DNA of 64,000 nucleotides from Pachyseris speciosa (Eukaryota; Cnidaria; Anthozoa; Scleractinia; Pachyseridae), in assembly GCA_016490735.1 (NCBI GenBank), contig JAEMWC010000196.1, positions 1,012,501 to 1,076,500 on the forward strand. The letters are read 5' to 3'. Within the stretch, counting starts at the first letter, position 1, and each line of letters begins with the position of its first letter. Positions 60,838-64,000 of the stretch are shown one piece after another. The position numbers were made by a program, and so were the translations under genes. The notes under the pieces were generated by a model. The model saw nothing but the letters and a program-made list of their open reading frames with translations. It did no database searches and was not told the origin of the DNA.

Positions 60838-63053
60838 TCATTCTTCATCGCTAGAATGTGATACAGATAACAGATTCAACTTATCCATGTCCAACTCTCC
60901 GTGAGCCTGAGAAAATATCAAACCCTATATTACTGCTGAATATCATTTAACATTTCTTTACAATATTCAGGCTAACTGTGATATGGCTCCAATACAAGTT
61001 TTACATGATATTGTATTATTTGTCAAACAGCCTGCGACATGCGACATCTGAGTGCAATCTAAATTTAGTACTGACATTTTAGGGTCTCACGTGGGTCCGG
61101 GAAGTCCTTGCAAGTACTAAGTTTTATCAAGGCAAGGCAATAACACTCAATTTTCTATTGTTGGTACATCATCAATAACCTTAACCAAGTGCTAACGCTT
61201 ATACTGTACTAACTAAATTGTGACCACATCTACAACCAAAAAAGCCCAACCCTAGCATTTCGTTAAAGCATATCCTAATGGAATTTATAACCTAAATGTC
61301 TGTACTTAGTTCTCAAATATTATAGGCAAAGGAGCCACTGGCAATTAAGTGAAACCACAATACTAAGTTACGAATGACTTTACTTTATAATTGCCATACC
61401 TTTCCAAAGTAGCGGACTTTCTTTAATTTCCTTCTGCGACAGCATCTGCACAGCACAACCAAGAATGCGATGACAAGAGCAGCACAGGCTCCAGCACCAA
61501 TAGGGATAAGTACATTCACATAGAAAAATCTCACACTCTGTGAATCAAAAGGAACTACATGTATCAGTGACTTCTGGAAACAAATACAGTGTAGTTGAAG
61601 GTTGAGTAGTAAAGGGTCGGAGCCAATAGTTTTTAATAGGGGGGGAGTTGGGGAGTTATGTTACCTTCATAATTACAAAACCCCTCATATTGATTGTCTT
61701 GGAGGTCTGGGGGGTGGGTACTCCCTGTAATGGCCTATACAGGGAGGATCTGCCCGAAAGGGGTACCTTTTTCACGCTTCAAGAATGTGAAAGGGTAAGG
61801 ATTTCACGAGTCAAAGTACACTGTATTTAAAAGGGCTTTCAAACACACAACTTTTGACTGTACTGTTCCAATGGAAGGTATAAGAAAGGGGTATCATTAT
61901 TTTGTCACTGGAAGGTATATGAAAGGGGTACCTTTTCTGTCAAAAATGGTATATAAAAGGGTAAGGGGTCGGACCTCAGGGCAGAGCCTCCCCAAGAGGT
62001 TACTGTTTCTCAAATTTATCACTTTCTTTATTATCTGTTTAATATCCACTTTGCATGAATCAGTTGAAAGTCATTTTTAATTAATAAAGGACACAGCTTT
62101 ATGTCTTATCCTCTTTTTGAAAGATATTATAGTAAGATTGAGATTAAGAATTATCTTTAATTAAGATTTCAACACATTTACAGACATTATAGTCTCTGCA
62201 TCACAAACTATTCAGGGCAAGGGTGAGAGTGAAGGCACATGATCTCATCTTTTTCCTTTGATAAGCACTTCACATGCGACAAGCCAATAAATGGTTTTGG
62301 CAAAATCTATTAATAAATGAATCTGACAATATCTTCTTGATAAACTTAGTCTGTAGAATGCTGTTTTGTTCTTGTTAGAAAGGTGGAGTGGAGATCAACA
62401 CTCTTGGACCCTTCTATAAATCGAGGTTGTCATCCCTCATTCCCTCTGCAGAGTGGTTGAATTTTTATACTAAGAAAAAGTAATATCTGTCCTCCTTTCT
62501 CCTCCAACCAACCCTCCTCCTCCTGTGCATAAAGCATGGTTAATTTACTTTTGAGAGGAATGTGCTAGCCATTTAGAGTCTTGAACATCATTTAGTAAAA
62601 ATAATAAATGTCAACACCTTTCCACAGTTTTTTTTTTCAACTTTTGATTTTAACCAGGTAGTGAAAATCGATTGACACTGTTAGAACAAACACCCCAAAA
62701 TTACTAACATGGCCAAGTTTGAGAGTCACATCTTGTAAAATGGAGTAAAATAATGTGGTTCTACAGAGTCGGGAAATTTTACAGACGTTTGTAAGCTGGG
62801 GGCAAGTTTGTGCCTCCCGGCATACAAACGTTGGTAAAATTTCCAGACTTTACAAAGCTATAACTTTGAAATTTTAAAAGATACGACTTCCACACTTGGG
62901 TGGTTTTCAGGTGCTCTTTCTAGCAATGTTGATGGATTTTCTTTACATGGCCTATATCAAAAGTTGAAAAGTGGAGAAGTCTTATTTGTTTGACTTTAAA
63001 ACTGGCTTTTAAAAATGTACTCCTCACCTCTTCATCATCCAATGGAGATGGCA
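60838..63053 (-). CDS. Unidentified single-pass membrane protein, last three coding exons
   Basis: Three minus-strand exons with GT-AG borders join in frame: 63053-63028 (26 nt, enters in phase 1), 61537-61400 (138 nt) and 60906-60838 (69 nt with TGA stop). The joined C-terminus has an acidic juxtamembrane stretch (PSPLDDEE), a hydrophobic helix (VLIPIGAGACAALVIAFLVV), a basic stop-transfer run (CRCCRRRKLKK) and a short tail with DKLNLL and SHSSDEE. This arrangement suggests a type I membrane protein with its C-terminus in the cytosol. The tail resembles dileucine or acidic-cluster (CK2-type) sorting signals of endosomal or lysosomal proteins; that reading is inference. The ectodomain exons lie upstream, beyond the right edge or unrecognised in 63054-64000. 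I do not recognise the family. Confidence 0.62.
61700..61990. repeat. Dispersed GGGGTAC repeat, copy 1
   Basis: Intron of the membrane-protein gene. GGGTACTCCCTGTAATGGCC, TATACAGGGAGG and repeated GAAAGGGGTACC/GGTATATGAAAGGGGTACC. A related start (GGGGTACTTCCTAGTAATAG) lies at 63659-63850. Confidence 0.5.
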
Positions 63054-63486
63054 CTGAAATGAACAAATTACAACCATCAGGAAGAGCTATTCCAATAATA
63101 TTCTTTATTCTTTATTTTGCCATAAACCATGTCAAACATATACAATATAACATGGGATATACATCTAGAAGACTGCACAGATATCAGATATGTAAGATAT
63201 GGCTGTGGCAAGGTAGCCATATAGAAGCCAAGGGCTTATGGACTATAATTATGCTTCCTAAAGTTCTGAATATAGAGTGAATGATGTGAATTTCAAGTAC
63301 TGAATATGTAAACAGATTATGATGTACTGTCTTAAAAAGGACTGGAATCTAAATCTATTAACCACCACTGTCATAAAGAAGTGAATTTCTTGACCTGTTG
63401 TATTCTGGGATGTTTTTTTCCACTTATAGTATTACACACCCCTCTAGAATTACAGCACACAAAGCATCATTGATAGACAACATATT

Positions 63487-63850
63487 GAAAACTGACAAAC
63501 CACAACAGACTCAAACAATGCAGTGAACCAATCAGAATTTGAAATAATTACATGTACCTGACTCTAACAGTGGGAAATTATGTGCAAGCAAGTCACAATA
63601 ATCATTGAATCTGGTTTTGCTTCTCATTGGTTAATAAAGCAGTGCAAGCCCAAAGGTGGGGGGTACTTCCTAGTAATAGGCTAATGGGGATGTGCCGCTT
63701 GATGGGGTTGCATTTTCACATCTGGATTGACTATAATGGGATTGCATTTTCAATAGAGTTACTATAGAATGGGGTCGCACATTTTCGGGATTTTGGAGGT
63801 AAATGCAACAGGATGTTCGTACTGTAGGTGAAAAGTAAAGTGTTCTACAT
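63487..63850. repeat. Two dispersed repeats near the right edge
   Basis: 63487-63650 belongs to a family with CAATGCAGTGAACCAATCAG and TTACATGTACCTG (relatives at 55255-55420 and, inverted, 2915-3095). 63659-63850 is a GGGGTACT-type repeat with recurrent ATGGGGTTGCATTTTC. No exon recognised. Confidence 0.45.
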
Positions 63851-64000
63851 TCAGTTTAACAAATGTGTCAATTCATTTAAGGATGACCTACTTAAAAGGC
63901 TGTATAAGGTACCGGTAGATGCATAAACAAAGTGACTAGGTTGGGATCATGAGAATCACATTTGCCCAAATGTGACTAAGATGGGGACTACTATTTGCCA

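Overview
The window comes from an intron-rich animal genome, most likely a cnidarian and probably an anthozoan such as a coral. The evidence is two metazoan genes with many short GT-AG exons, AT-rich introns, and many short inverted-repeat transposons of kinds common in coral genomes. The organism is inferred; no species marker is visible.

Layout. (1) About 1-12,063, minus strand: the 5' part of a NEK9-type kinase gene. Thirteen coding exons give 356 residues: the kinase domain, a linker and the start of the RCC1-repeat domain. The gene runs off the left edge. (2) 12,064-12,456: a 393-bp head-to-head gap that must hold both promoters. (3) 12,457-57,593, plus strand: a complete exportin-5 (XPO5) gene. 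I reconstructed 38 coding exons (3,639 nt with stop, 1,212 residues); every junction is GT-AG, phases match throughout, and the length is close to the human protein (about 1,204). (4) 57,594-60,837: a tail-to-tail interval that probably holds 3' UTRs. (5) 60,838-63,053 and beyond, minus strand: the last three coding exons of an unidentified single-pass membrane protein with a short acidic, dileucine-containing tail.

Most of the remaining sequence is intronic and rich in mobile DNA: two fragments of CR1/L2-like LINEs; a truncated Penelope-like element (RT plus GIY-YIG) inside a roughly 95-bp minisatellite; a tRNA-derived SINE; a piggyBac-like element nested in a TTAA-target (Kolobok/T2-like) element; a TTAA-target element carrying a THAP zinc-finger start; two elements with perfect 9-bp target duplications (Mutator-like); PIF/Harbinger-like, hAT-like and pogo/Tigger-like MITEs; and several foldback hairpins. 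A compact type I hammerhead-ribozyme-like motif lies at 42,503-42,547 inside an inverted-repeat unit.

The two named genes share a promoter region but not an obvious pathway. NEK9 is a mitotic kinase upstream of NEK6/7; XPO5 is a RanGTP-dependent exporter of pre-miRNA and other structured RNA. No computation was run: all coordinates come from reading the sequence, and family assignments rest on motifs and remembered family features.
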